Assembly (NCBI GenBank): GCA_024364735.1
Contig: JAGFNQ010008806.1
Span: forward strand, 124,001-188,000
Direction: 5' to 3'
DNA from: Boesenbergia rotunda
Taxonomy: Eukaryota; Streptophyta; Magnoliopsida; Zingiberales; Zingiberaceae
Length of the DNA stretch: 64,000 nt
Shown piece by piece: positions 48,901-59,836 of the stretch. The notes under the pieces were generated by a model. That model saw nothing but the letters and a program-made list of their open reading frames with translations, did no database searches and was not told the DNA's origin. Each line of letters begins with the position of its first letter. Positions within the stretch are counted from its first letter, which is position 1. Both the position numbers and the translations under genes were made by a program.

Positions 48901-50767
48901 TACTATTGATTTCATAATAACCATTAGAACTTCAACGATTTTTTTCATCCTGAGGATGTGGCTCATAGTCTAGCTGAACTTATCAGACTAATGAGTGAAC
49001 TTATCAGACTAACATCTTAAGTACCACCTCTCCCAGCAGTTCAATTGGATAAGCCTGTGTAACTCTTCCATAACTCAAAATTGGCCTTCATTTTGGAAGA
49101 AGATAACTAGGCCATTTTTAATTTTAGAAGATTGAATACACCCAATGAAGCTCTACTTGTCATAGGGATATTGTATGACAAAATTAATTTCATTTGACAA
49201 ATTTGTTCTACAGGGGAAAATTAAAAAATTACGGTATCAACAGAACCTACATTATAAAGATACAGGGCATTGGAAATCACAGACTTTGGTTGAATCAGTC
49301 TCAAAAGCGGCATTATCAACCCAAAGTCTAGAACAAGGAGTAAGGAAATCATGAATAGATTCCTTCCAATCTTAGTGCACTTTTTTGAAAGGGAAATCTA
49401 CACTGGATGGATTTATGAGGCATATAAGCTGCTTGACATAAGTTCTGAGAAAGAAGAAGATGGAATAACGATAAAATGGATAAGAAAAGACTTCTGATAG
49501 TTTTGAAAGGGAATTCTCATACAGAATTATAGAGACTAGCTCAAATGCCATTTAATTTATTTTAATATTTTTGCTAGGTTATTGAAGAATATGTGACAGA
49601 CAAAGACCTTCGGCTATTGAGGATAGAGAAATTGATTGTACTGGTCAAGAAACATATTGGATAAAGTTCATTCAAGAATGAGAGAGCAATCTTCGGTTGA
49701 GCCATTTTCTCAAGAAAGTTGGCTTAGTAACTTGTTCGGTTGAACCATTAGCTTACAATATTTAAGATCAAGTTTATATTAGTCTACTAACGTAAGCTTA
49801 TAAATACCCTCCCTCCATTGGCCCACAGCATATATAATGTGAGATTAATCTAAAGAGTAATACATGCACCACCATCTTCGCTCTCTCATTTGATGGGGAA
49901 CCAAAACTTTGTCAAGAGACGAAATTGGTATATGCACAAGGACAAAGAAAGGCAACTATGAAACAGATGGAACTCATGATGTTTAAAAACAGGTTTGTAT
50001 TTGAACGAAACAGTCTCAATAGAAATGCGGTTGAAATTTTTTGTTGCAGTCGTGTTGAACCATCTTTTTAGTTATGTCACCAGGTAAGTTCTCTGGTGAT
50101 TCCTACCCCTTGAAAAGAACTTCAGCTGTAAACTTTACCAGAGAAAAATAATTTAAGTTTCACCAAAACCACATCAAAACTAAAACGCAAAGTTCCTTCA
50201 AAATAAAGATACGACAAAATCATGTTCGTATACGAAAATTTTGTCTTGACAACCAAAAACAATGAGATTACATTAAAAAGAACCAAATTTGGGCAAAAAT
50301 CGAGCATTCATAAAAAGAGACCATATGTCAATATCGAACGAGAACAAGTTAAAGCGCACAGTTTACACAAAGAAAACAAAACAGTATAGAATTCCAACGC
50401 TAGTATGTCAACTTCATAATCCATCTCTCCGAGTATTCAAACCAAACAGATCATGAAAAGAACCAAACCAAACCAAACCAAGGCACGCGCTAGACATCAA
50501 GAGCTGAGAATTAGAAGGTGACGACATGTCAAAAACAAAGGGGGGAAAAAAAAGAAGGAAACAGCAAGGGAGCCAGAGATAGGTGAGACGCACGATGAAA
50601 CGCTGATAGAACTTTCGCTTGAAGTGGTCAGCGACGTCGGATCGAGAGGCCATGTGAGGCGGAATCAAGATATTGGACCAGTACTCCGCCCATCGGGGAT
50701 CCCCCTCGTAGTCGTACGACGACGCCGCGATCCTCTTCAGCCGCTGCGGATCTTGCTCCTCTCCCAT
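39932..50767 (-). CDS. TMEM33/Pom33-like membrane protein, 9 exons, frameshift in exon 7
   Basis: Matches a conserved plant family related to TMEM33/Pom33, ER and nuclear-envelope multi-span proteins that shape ER tubules and assist nuclear pores in yeast and animals; the plant role is inference. Exons: 50594-50767, 46985-47141, 46713-46813, 45429-45554, 45158-45278, 44975-45059, 41381-41493, 41270-41309, 39932-40084. Seen: SSYDYEGDPRWAEYWSNILI and FKRKFYQRFI in exon 1; a Ser-rich linker in exon 2; hydrophobic segments in exons 3-5; FLRRNFARSSLYR (exon 6); KYLEEPCLWVE (exon 7); WQRNIIQTF (exon 8); and the C-terminus GYHQSVWARIGRTVNPY...QRWWFR. All junctions are in phase except that exon 7 is one base short near 41412-41422. 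Beyond that point the expected LGFLL hydrophobic segment is readable only in the shifted frame. With one more base the protein would be 356 aa. A sequencing error, a null allele or a pseudogene would explain this. Confidence 0.85.
40637..40672. repeat. TA/CA dinucleotide microsatellite
   Basis: A TATATA run followed by (CA)n of about nine units, in an intron of the TMEM33-like gene. Confidence 0.8.
42692..43500. mobile_element. PIF/Harbinger-like MITE in an intron
   Basis: Terminal inverted repeats GGGCATCTCCAATG (left) and CATTGGAGATGCTC (right) match with one difference. They are flanked by TAA at 42689-42691 and 43501-43503, the 3-bp TWA duplication expected of Harbinger elements. The 809-bp interior is very AT-rich with no transposase frame. 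It lies in the 3.5-kb intron between exons 6 and 7 of the TMEM33-like gene. Confidence 0.85.
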
Positions 50768-50995
50768 AGTCGCCCACCTGCCAACAGATCCGAGCCCTCT
50801 TCTTCGTCGCCCTCTTGTCCGCGAGGGAGGACTTCGCGGAGGGCGATAAGCGAGCGGACGGATGATCGATAAAGCGATCGAGAATGCGCTGTGAGCTTAC
50901 TTTTTGTAGCGATGGTCGGCCATCTAACGAGAGAACGGTCAGATCAGATGCTGCATTCCCTAATCAGTCCGGTGTGGTCCAACCTTCTTATTATT

Positions 50996-51036
<41 letters not shown>

Positions 51037-51369
51037 GTAGTTTGAGCAATGTCGAATTTGGGACGACTAATCTAATCTCACTAAAATTTTTTATCGACCG
51101 TCAGAATAAATTAGAAAAGTGATCATAACGGACAGTCCAGAAATCGAACATCCCACGATTAAACGTCCTATTTGGAAAAAAAATTTCTATAAAATGAATC
51201 ACGAGTATTTAAAGATAACTAATTAATCACTCTTTCCTGTACCATAACTTCAGGCATCGATCTGGTCCAACCAAGCACGGATTTAAAAGGGAGGGAGGGT
51301 TGCCATGAAAATATTTCTTTAGATTTGGAATATCTTATATTTTAAAAATAATATTTAACCTCCTTATTC
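50768..51369. other. 5' flank of the TMEM33-like gene
   Basis: GC-rich leader just upstream of the minus-strand start codon, then AT-rich DNA. A (TTA)n/(TAA)n run at 50988-51034 changes from TTA to TAA units, so its left part forms a small palindrome. No other feature. Confidence 0.5.
50988..51034. repeat. TTA/TAA trinucleotide microsatellite
   Basis: Four TTA units followed by about eleven TAA units. Confidence 0.9.
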
Positions 51370-53279
51370 TCTATCAAATTATATTTTAGCTTATATATTT
51401 TATCAGGTAACATTTTGTCCTTGTATTTAAAAAATAATATTTAACCCCATAACTTAAAAGTTAAAGAAAACTTGTAAAAGATAATTATGTCCTTATTTTA
51501 TTTCCATTTTTGGATATGCTTCAAGAGAGTGAAAATATATTAAATTGATCATTATATTTATATCCTTTGATAAAAATACTCACAAAATTCATATATGCAT
51601 CGACATAAATAATAGAAAAGAAACAACTTTGAAATGGATAACCAGCTAAAAATTCATTCCACCGCCCTCACTAAACCAAAAAAAGTCAGAATTCTAAATT
51701 GATAAATCAAAATCAAATAAAGATGAAACAAAGTTCATCATTAAAAATCTCCGCCTCATCATCAAATATGACATACAATGAAGTAGAAGCGAAATATTGG
51801 TGTCACAAAATTGCACTAATACGCACATCAAAAACATTATAAAATCCAAGAAGAAAGTTTATATATTGTTTTGACTATAAAGTTAGTGTTCAAAAATCTT
51901 AATATACCACATAAATCTAAAATCACTAACATCAAATGAATGTCAGCTATTATTTGCATGCAAAAAATGGTAAATATGAGTTCTTCCTGTGCATGCAAAA
52001 AAATGATAAATGTAGATTTTTGTGTTTTTTCTTCTATTTCATTCATCTTTCGGAAGAACTCACATCTATCATTTTTCTACATACAAATAATAGTTAACAT
52101 CCATTAAATCTTAGTGATTTTGAATTTATGTAGTGTATTTGAGCACGAACCTTGTAATCAAAACAATATATAAACTTTCTTTTTAGATTTTGTAATGTCT
52201 TTAATATACGTATTAGTATAATTTAGTCATACAAATACTTTACTCATGACTTTATTGTATGACATATTTGATAATGAAGAGGATGTTGGGAACGAGATGG
52301 CTAGAGAGGGGGGTGAATATAGCCAATCATTTCTTCTTTGAAGAGTTATCAAATTTCTGCACTTGAAGTTATTAATAGCACAGCGGAAGTATGAAAACAA
52401 AACTTGCAGAAACTTAAACCAAAACCTAACTAGCAAGATTAGCAAGATCGCTAACAAGGAGATTTTACAAGGTTCGGGGATAACTTGCCCCTACTCCTTG
52501 GCGTGCCCTTAAGGTGGGTGATCCCTTGATCGTCGGCAGATCAAGCCCCGGTAATCACCGGATATGAAGCAACCTCCTTCTCGGTAGAGAAACCTCTCCA
52601 CAGTATGTTTCAAATAAGGATATAGTTTAAGCACAAAGAAACAACAAGAAGGATCTTACTCAAACACTTAGCAAGGACAAAAACACAGCAAGCTTCCCTG
52701 AGCACCACCCAGTGGCGATCTCACGCAAGAACCCTTCTCCGTGTCTTCCCACTGTCGGACTCCAAGCCTCTTGTCTTCTCCTTCAAGTGCTCAAGTATGA
52801 TGATTGCTCCTCAATAGCTTGCTCAGAATGATTGAAGAACTCTAGAACAGCAAGCTTGTAACGCAGGAACTTAGAAGCACAAAAACTCAAGAACTACCGA
52901 ACACAACTTCTCTTGTTCCTTTTTGTTTCTTCGCCAAGCGACAGATGATCTCATCTCCAGCAGCCTACAGCTGCCTCACTGCCAACGTGCCAGCTATACT
53001 GAACCCTAATTGAACTTTCTGAGCTCCCTCAGCCAAGCCTCAGTCAGCAGCTTCAGTCCTGCATCCAGCGGTTGCAACCTGTGTGGAGAAAGGGACAAAC
53101 CTGCTCCAAGGAAAGCTCTCTTTGACTTCTCCTTGAGTGTTTGAATCCTCCCCTGTCACCTGAAACTTAATCAGAGCATTAGAGCAGCAAATCAAACATC
53201 ATATCAAATATCAGAAGCAAACATCAGCAAATCGGATATGATCAGACGCTCTGACCACGTCTGACAGTGAAATTTGAAT

Positions 53280-53760
53280 TAAAGTGATCGGTCACCGGAC
53301 CGATCCAGAGTGTGTGGATAGGTCACCAGACCGATCCACTGCCTCGCTGGGATTCCCAACTCTCGCAGCTATACACGCCTGATCGGTCACCAGACCGATC
53401 AGAATGAATCTTGATCGGTCACCCAGACCGATCAGGGCAGATGAATAGTGATTTTTTAATCAGATCCAAGATCCCTGATCGGTCACCGGACCGATCCAGG
53501 ACTTTGATCAGCAAGGGAACTCACTCACCGTTTGCTCCCTGATCGGTCACCAGACCGATCAAGAGCAAGACAGCAAGGAAGCAGCCTGCTCCCTGATCGG
53601 TCACCGGTCCGATCAGGAGCCACCCAGTAGATTCCCAATCTCACTGTGCGCTCCCTGATCGGTCACCAGTCCGATCAGACATAGCTGGATCGGTCACCAG
53701 ACCGATCCACTCAGGAGCAGCGTGCCAATGTCCCTGATCGGTCACCAGACCGATCCAGAG
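53280..53760. repeat. GATCGGTC hairpin array in LTR D
   Basis: About ten copies of GATCGGTCACCAGACCGATC or close variants; 53381-53400 is a clean example. Each is an 8-nt inverted repeat around a 4-nt centre. Spacing is irregular. Confidence 0.9.
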
Positions 53761-53764
53761 ACTC

Positions 53765-54235
53765 AACCCTAGCCCTCCAAGCTAGGAATTCATCCACCTT
53801 AGCCCTCCAAGCTAAGGATTTTTCCATCTAACTCTCCAAGTTGGGAATTTACACCTAACCCTCCAAGTTAGGACTTTTCACCTAGCCCTCCAAGCTAGGA
53901 CTTTTCACCCAACTCTTCCGAGTTAGAACATCATCCAACCTAGCCCTCCAAGCTAGGCACCTGACCCTCCAAGCCAGGACTTTTTCACCTAATTCTCCAG
54001 GATGGGAATTTGCACCTAACCCTCCAAGTTAGGACTTTTCACCTAGCCCTCCAAGCTAGGACTTTTCACCCAACCTTTCCGAATTAGGACTTTTCCAACA
54101 CCTAGCCTCCAGACTAGGACTTTTCCAAACACCTAGCCTCCCAGACTAGGATTTTCAACACCTAACCCTCCAGGTTAGGATTTTCCATCACCTAGCCCTC
54201 CAGACTAGGATTTTCCATTCCATGTCTGATCCCCG
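53765..54235. repeat. CTAGCCCTCCAAGCTAGGA tandem block in LTR D
   Basis: Fifteen or so units, each with a short self-complementary pair (CTAG...CTAG, TAAC...GTTA) and a trailing ACTTTTCAC. The units vary in a paired manner, for example AGCTAGGA with CTAGC and AGTTAGGA with CTAAC. Confidence 0.8.
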
Positions 54236-54529
54236 ATCAGGACTTAATCATAATCAACATGATCAACCTAAACTAAAATCGATGTCAACACCAAAACAAC
54301 AATCAGGGCCAGACTGCATCAACAGAGGAGATTTTTAATGATGAACTTTATTTCATCTTCATTGCTTTTGATTAATCAAATAAAAGTTTTGGCTCTTTTC
54401 TGGTTTAGTAAGGGTAGTGGAATGAGTTCTTAACTAGTTATTGTTGATGCAGTCTGACCTGATTGTTGTTTTGGTGTTGACACCGATTTAAGTTTAGGAA
54501 AGTCCTGGTCGGGGACTGAGCACGAATCC

Positions 54530-54830
54530 CGGTGAGTGGAGCTGGGTGACGGAAACCCCGATGAGTGAAGCGGGTCCTGGTGAGTGAAGCCCGGGTGACG
54601 GAAACCCCGGTGAGTGAAGCCGGGTCCTGGTGAGTGAAGCCGGGTGACGGAAACCCCGGTGAGTAAAGCGGGGTCCTAGTGAGTGAAGCTAGGTGAAAGG
54701 AAACCCCAGTGAGTGAAGCCGGGTCCTAGCGAGGGAGGCTAGGTGAAGGAAACCCTGGTGGGTGAAGTCAGGTCCTAGCGAGGGAAGCTAGGTTGAACAA
54801 AGTCCCGGTGAGTGAAGCTGGGTACGAAGT
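54530..54830. repeat. GGTGAGTGAAGC tandem block in LTR E
   Basis: Around twelve units of GGTGAGTGAAGCCGGGT with alternating spacers (CCT or GACGGAAACCCC). The same block occurs in LTR F at 62575-62955. Confidence 0.88.
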
Positions 54831-54954
54831 CTTGATCTGGGGGACTGAGCATTGAGTGTACTGGTCGGAGAGGGCACGTGAGCTCGTCCTCTGGGACCAG
54901 AATGAGTCAGAGGAGGCAAGAGAGCTTGTTCTCTGGACTTAGGGTCGAAATGGT

Positions 54955-55530
54955 CGCAACTGGATCGATCTGTAGTCCGATCAGGAATTGGCACAAGCTC
55001 CCTTGTTAATAGATCGGTCTGGTGACCGATCCAGGGAGTCTGATCGTTCTGGTGAACGATCAGAAAGAGAACAGAAACATTCTGTGTGGTTTCTGATCGT
55101 TCTGGTGAACGATCAGAGAGAGATCAGAAGATTTCTGTAAGAAACCCTAATCGGTCTGTCTGACCGATCAGGATGGTTTCTGATCGGTCACTACGACCAA
55201 TCAGGTCCTAACCTGATCGGTCAAGTGATCGATCAGGTTAAGGAGCTGGAGGAAATTCCAGTGAGCTGGTGGATCGGTTTGGTGACCTATCCTTGATCTC
55301 TGATCGGTCAGTGTGACCGATCAGAGTTTCACTGGATCGATCAGGCCCATCACTGATCGGTCTCTTTAATCGATCAGTGCCTTGCTGGAAATCATCTGAA
55401 GGTTCTATGGTTGAGGATCGGTCTGGTTACCGATCCCTGACCGATCAGATCCTTGCTGGATCGATCAGAGGTGATTCTGATCGGTCAGAAGGGTAACTGA
55501 TCGGTCAGGGTGACCGATCAGTGTCTGATA
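54955..55530. repeat. GATCGGTC hairpin array in LTR E
   Basis: More than ten hairpin units. GATCGGTCTGGTGACCGATC at 55012-55031 and GATCGTTCTGGTGAACGATC at 55042-55061 differ by two paired changes that preserve the palindrome. Centres vary (TGGT, AGTGT, TGTCT). Confidence 0.9.
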
Positions 55531-56723
55531 ACTTTAATTTGAATCGTTGTCAGACTTCTGATTTCGCTCTGATTTCTTTCTGATACCTGTTGATTTCTTT
55601 TGATTTGCCGTGCTAATCCTCTGATGAGTGTGCAGGTAATACGGGGATGACGCAAACCAAGAAGGAGGGTCAATTGGCGACTTTCGCTTCGAGCAGGTTT
55701 GTCTGTTTTCCATTCCCAGGATTCAACGGCTTCTGGCGCGGGCTGGCAACTGTCTGGCGGGAGCTGACGATTGACCTGAGGCTCGGCTGAAGAGGTTTCA
55801 GTGGACTGAGCCCAGTAGAGGTCAGTGGGTCATTGGTGACGGAGCTGGTTGCAGACGCGCCTGGTGATGAGCTGGTTGCAGACGCGCCTGGGATGACCTG
55901 GTGATGAGCAGAGGTTTAAGAGAAGGCTGGCGAAGAAGAGAAAGAACTCTTGAGAACTTTGAATGAGTTGAGAGCTTTGCGAGTCGATCAGCAAGCAGAC
56001 ACGAAGAGCTGAAGGTTCTTGCATGAGGGTTGTGCTGGGTTGAGCTCGGTGAAGTGTTCTCTTCTTTGTGCTTTCTGTGCTCGTGCTCTGTAAGTTTTTT
56101 CTCGTGATCTTCATTCTTCTGTACTTAAGTCATTCATTCCTGAGATCTGTGGAGAGGTTACTCCATCGAGAAGAAGTCTTGATTATCCGGATTTTCGGGG
56201 CTTGATCTGCCGACGATCAAGGGATCGCCCACCTCACGAGCATGCCAAGGAGTAAGGGCAAGTTATCCCCGAACCTTATAAATCCCTCTGTGTCTTTCTG
56301 TGTTGTTTTGTTCTTTGTCTTGTTCTTTCTGTTTTGTGTTATTGCTTCCGCTGCTAACCCCAAGTGCAGAAAGAAACTTCAAAAGCTAAACTTTTAAGTG
56401 TCTGGCTATTCACACCTCCCTCTCTAGCCATCCAAGGTCCAACAGTTATCTCTTCTAGAGTTGCTCCTTTTCTATTGTTTATGATGGTGCATATATGAAT
56501 TTTGTAAGAGTTTTTACTGAAAGATATAATGATCAATTTAATGTGTTTTTTCTCTCTTGAGATTTATTGAAAAATAATAAAAAAAAGATAAGGACACAAT
56601 TATCTTTTATAAGTTTTCTCGCATATGATATTTTATCAAAGAGGATTAAATATTAATTTTTTAAATGTAGAGGTAGAATGCCACTCGATAGAAAATATAA
56701 GAGATAAAATATAATTTATAAAA

Positions 56724-56929
56724 TACGTAAAAATAAATAAATAAAAATTAAATAAATATATATATAAATTTATAATTTTATGTTCTTATATATTAAAATA
56801 CCATAAATAAGAGTTTAAAAATAGAAACAACTTTATGAAAAATTTTGAAATAAATTTTTAGAATTTTAGAAATATTTGCAGGTGTAATTGGACACAGTTA
56901 AATTAGTTTAGAATTATTTAAGAAAAAGC

Positions 56930-56993
<64 letters not shown>

Positions 56994-57000
56994 TCCCCTT
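56724..57000. other. AT-rich DNA with a TA microsatellite
   Basis: Contains a (TA)n run at 56931-56992. No gene. Confidence 0.7.
56931..56992. repeat. TA dinucleotide microsatellite
   Basis: About 30 TA units with one AA interruption. It abuts a GC-rich block. Confidence 0.92.
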
Positions 57001-57371
57001 CGCGCACGCGAAGAAAAGCTACATCGCCGAGCTCCGCCCCTTCTCCCCCTCTCCTCCTCGAGGCAAGCTCGACGCCACCAGTGGAGCTTCAATTTGCCGG
57101 CAACTTCTCCTCCCTTGATCCAAGCTTACGGGAGTCGATGCCGACATTGCGATTAGGCGCCGCCACCCTCTCTTCGTGCACGCGAAGCCAGCCAAAGTCG
57201 CCGCCCAAGTAGCCGCCGTCAACGCCAGCACTGCAAGTCACTGCCCTCTCCTCTTGCTCCCAATCGCTGCGACGCATGCGTGCATAGCCTTCTCCTCTCC
57301 CATGTCGTCGCCCTCTTTCTATCCCTGTGTGGATTGCTCGTCCTCTGAGATCTACCACCAGCATAGTCAGG
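57001..57371 (+). other. Candidate first exon of a truncated or interrupted gene
   Basis: A GC- and pyrimidine-rich block ends at CATAGTCAG|GTAATG, a good splice donor. T-rich, intron-like DNA follows up to 57540. The frame 57176-57409 opens with MHAKPAKVAAQVAAVNA but has no recognised domain, so the block may be all 5' UTR. Element G begins 170 bp further on and would separate this exon from the rest of any gene. The minus-strand frames over the block are probably incidental. Confidence 0.25.
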
Positions 57372-57540
57372 TAATGATCGACCCCTATTCGGTTCTTAGG
57401 GTAACATGATTGGATTGTATCTTGGAGTGATTGTAGTTTTGTTTTGATTCGTTGCTGTTCGGTTTTAGTCTTCCTTTGTTGTGGGTTGCTAGATTGGGAT
57501 GTGTCGTGATTGGATCAAGTTGGTTAATGTAGGGAATAAG

Positions 57541-58598
57541 TGTTGGGACCTTGACATACGGCTAGAGGAGGGTGAATAGCTGTTCACTCACTTCGATCGC
57601 GATTTCTTCCTACACGTGTTAGCAAGCGCAAGCGGAAAACTTAAAGATAAACTAAAACAATGCTAACACCAAACCTTTACGTAGTTCGGAGATGATACTC
57701 CTACTCCACGACTGTCCGTAAGGTGGATGATCCCGATCCGTCGGTGGATGAGTCCCCGGAAGACCTCCGGCTAGCTCTTGTCGCTCCTTGTGGGTGGAGA
57801 AATCTCGTCACAATCTTTTGACAACTTCTGAGCACTTGTAGGCTACTAACAGGCTTTACCCAAGCTTGTTTCGCCAAGAACTCTTAGCCAAAAATGAGCC
57901 CTCTTAAATAGTGCTTGATACTGTTTTGACCGTTACCAGTCGACTGATGCTAACACCAGTCGACTGGTCCATTTGGATTCGAACGTTTCAGCCTGACGTT
58001 TCGAATTCTAGTCGACACCAGTCGACTGCACATAGGATCAGTCGACTGATCTTTCTGTGCTCTACATCAGTCGGCTGATCCAAGCATCAGTCGACTGCCA
58101 ACTTCCTAAGCCTAAAGTTTCCCTTCCTGAGTACAATTCTCTCAGCACTCGAACCCTCACGACTTAGTCTTAGGGTTTTCCTTCCCGAGTACAATTCTCT
58201 TAGCACTCGAACCCTTACGACTTAGTTGACTCTTCATCCAGTAGCCTCGACCTATTGCCTTCCAGCCTTCTTCGACTTTGGCTCTCGTCCCTCGGATGCA
58301 TGCAAACCCACGACTCGTCTCCCCATGTCATTCTTCGCGTATGCCTCGAAGTTCGCTTCCCTCGGCTCATGGTCCCTGCTTTGTCCACGGTCCATCAGAT
58401 GCATGCAAGCCCACGGCTCATCTCCTCATGTCATCCTTCACCGGACCCGAAGTCGTCCACCTAAATCCATGTGTTTCCTGCAATCCTACATACTCAAATA
58501 CACATATTAGATCAACATGAAACCCTAACTTAATCATATTGACACACACATCAAAACTCATGATCTACCCGATCACACTTGGGTTGATTGCACCAACA
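57541..58598 (-). repeat. 3' LTR of element G
   Basis: 1058 bp, TGTTGGGACC to TTGCACCAACA on the plus strand, with GGAGGGTGAATAGCTG near its left end. Carries the CAGTCGACTG cluster at about 57945-58100. The Ser/Pro-rich frames at 58226-58520 lie in a short internal repeat (GATGCATGCAAACCCACG and variants). Confidence 0.85.
57945..58100. repeat. CAGTCGACTG cluster in the LTR of element G
   Basis: Six to seven perfect or one-off copies, including CCAGTCGACTGATGC and CAGTCGACTGCC. Confidence 0.85.
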
Positions 58599-58612
58599 AT
58601 CTCTCCTTTTTT
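58599..58612 (-). promoter_or_regulatory. Polypurine tract of element G
   Basis: The minus strand reads AAAAAAGGAGAGAT directly before TGTTGGTGCAATC. Confidence 0.82.
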
Positions 58613-59836
58613 GATGTGTGGTAATATGTTTAAGTTAGGTGCAAATATAACAATTGAAAATTATAGACATAGCAAATTAAGAAGCATAGACATGCATCCC
58701 CCCCTTAACCTATGCTTTCACACACAATTTTCAATTTTGCATAACCACAAGTTAAGTTAAAAACTAACTCAAACCTCTCAATTCTTCCCCTTTGACACCA
58801 TCAAAAGAATTGCTCCAAGCAATATTAACCCTAGCATCAATTTGGGATAAGTTTTTAGTTCTGAAAACCCCTGAATCAGAAACCATACGCACCAGTCGAC
58901 TGCGTCAGTTACCAGTCGACTGGTGCCTTCAAACTGCAAACCCACAGAGAGTTCAGTCGACTGCCCCAGGGGCAGTCGACTGATATAGTTCAATTTGAAA
59001 TTTCAGCTTCTGAGTCGAAATTCAGAAATCCCTAATAAATTCCATAAAATTCAAAAAATCATGAAATTTTGCAAACATGTTTCTTATGATATATTCTAAC
59101 AGGGAAAAATATATTTTTTATTAAAAATCTAAACATGTTTGACTTTTGACTAAACCTCAAATTCTATGAAAACATTTAACTTTGTATCAAACCTACTTCC
59201 TAGTTTTGAAACCATATATTTTCCAAGTCTATCCCATACTCCTTAAAACACAGAAATGTTTTCAATCCTCCTCCTTTTTTCATATTAACACTAGAGAAAG
59301 AAAAATTGATCAAAGCTCCCCCTTTATACCATAATCTCTTGATAGAAGGTATATTGAAATTCATCATATAATCATAAAATCATGTACGCACAACCCACAA
59401 TTAAAGTAATAACACTTCATATAAGTAATCTTAAGAGAAGCAAAGGATTCACCAAAAATCATAAAAGGAGTTCTACAAGGACCATAATCCCGAAATCCTC
59501 AAATATTACAATATCAAATATAGTGTTTGAGAGATAATAAAGAAATGCTCAAGCTAAACACACTCTCAACACCATCACATCTAAGTCATGTCGAGGCTAT
59601 GCATCATTGCCAGGAGGAGGAGAAGGAGGGGCCTGGTACATCAGGTCCCAGCGCTGCATCATCTCATACATATTTGTCTGTCGCTGCTGAAAACTCTAAA
59701 AATCCTCCCTGAGTCCGTGAACCTCTGCCTCCAATCAGGAGAACCGCTCCTCTGTAATCCCCACAGGAGCAGCAGCAGGTGCAGCAGCAGGAGCAGCCTC
59801 CTCCTCATCATCAGAACTAGAGGATACATGGTCACG
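58613..59836. other. Non-coding interior of element G
   Basis: AT-rich DNA between the polypurine tract and the ORF. Four CAGTCGACTG-type palindromes lie at 58890-58985. No coding motif. Confidence 0.6.

Larger units (their letters stand above)
52284..54324 (-). mobile_element. Solo LTR D
   Basis: Plus strand TGTTGGGAACGAG to GACTGCATCAACA, with exact duplication GAGGA at 52279-52283 and 54325-54329. It is the same family as LTR E and LTR F but inverted. Carries the AGAGGGGGGTGAATA signature near its left end, a hairpin array (53280-53760) and a short tandem array (53765-54235). Confidence 0.92.
54442..56444 (+). mobile_element. Solo LTR E
   Basis: TGTTGATGCAGTCTGACC to CATCCAAGGTCCAACA, with exact duplication GTTAT at 54437-54441 and 56445-56449. 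Same family as LTR D in the opposite orientation. It contains a GGTGAGTGAAGCCGGGTCCT tandem block (54530-54830) and the hairpin array. Confidence 0.92.
51370..56723. mobile_element. Long fold-back sequence with two 618-nt arms, split by two solo LTRs
   Basis: The left arm 51370-51987 is the inverted, diverged copy of the right-arm pieces 52052-52283, 54330-54441 and 56450-56723 (232+112+274 = 618 nt). A 64-nt loop (51988-52051) separates the arms. Clear matches in inverted orientation include AGTTTATATATTGTTTTGA, GAGTTCTTCC, GTTCATCATTAAAAATCTCC, TTAAATTGATCATTATAT and AAAATTCATATATGCA. The right arm was cut by two LTR insertions, each with its own target duplication. No transposase. It could be a fold-back/MITE-type element or an inverted duplication; no target duplication of the fold-back itself was identified. 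Confidence 0.85.

Noticed and set aside
53280..53760. Repeats with spacers resembling a CRISPR array
   Set aside because: Spacing is irregular, units vary and have variable centres, the sequence is inside a plant LTR, and there are no cas genes.
56898..57092. A minus-strand frame with a Tyr-Ile run
   Set aside because: It is a translation of the TA microsatellite.
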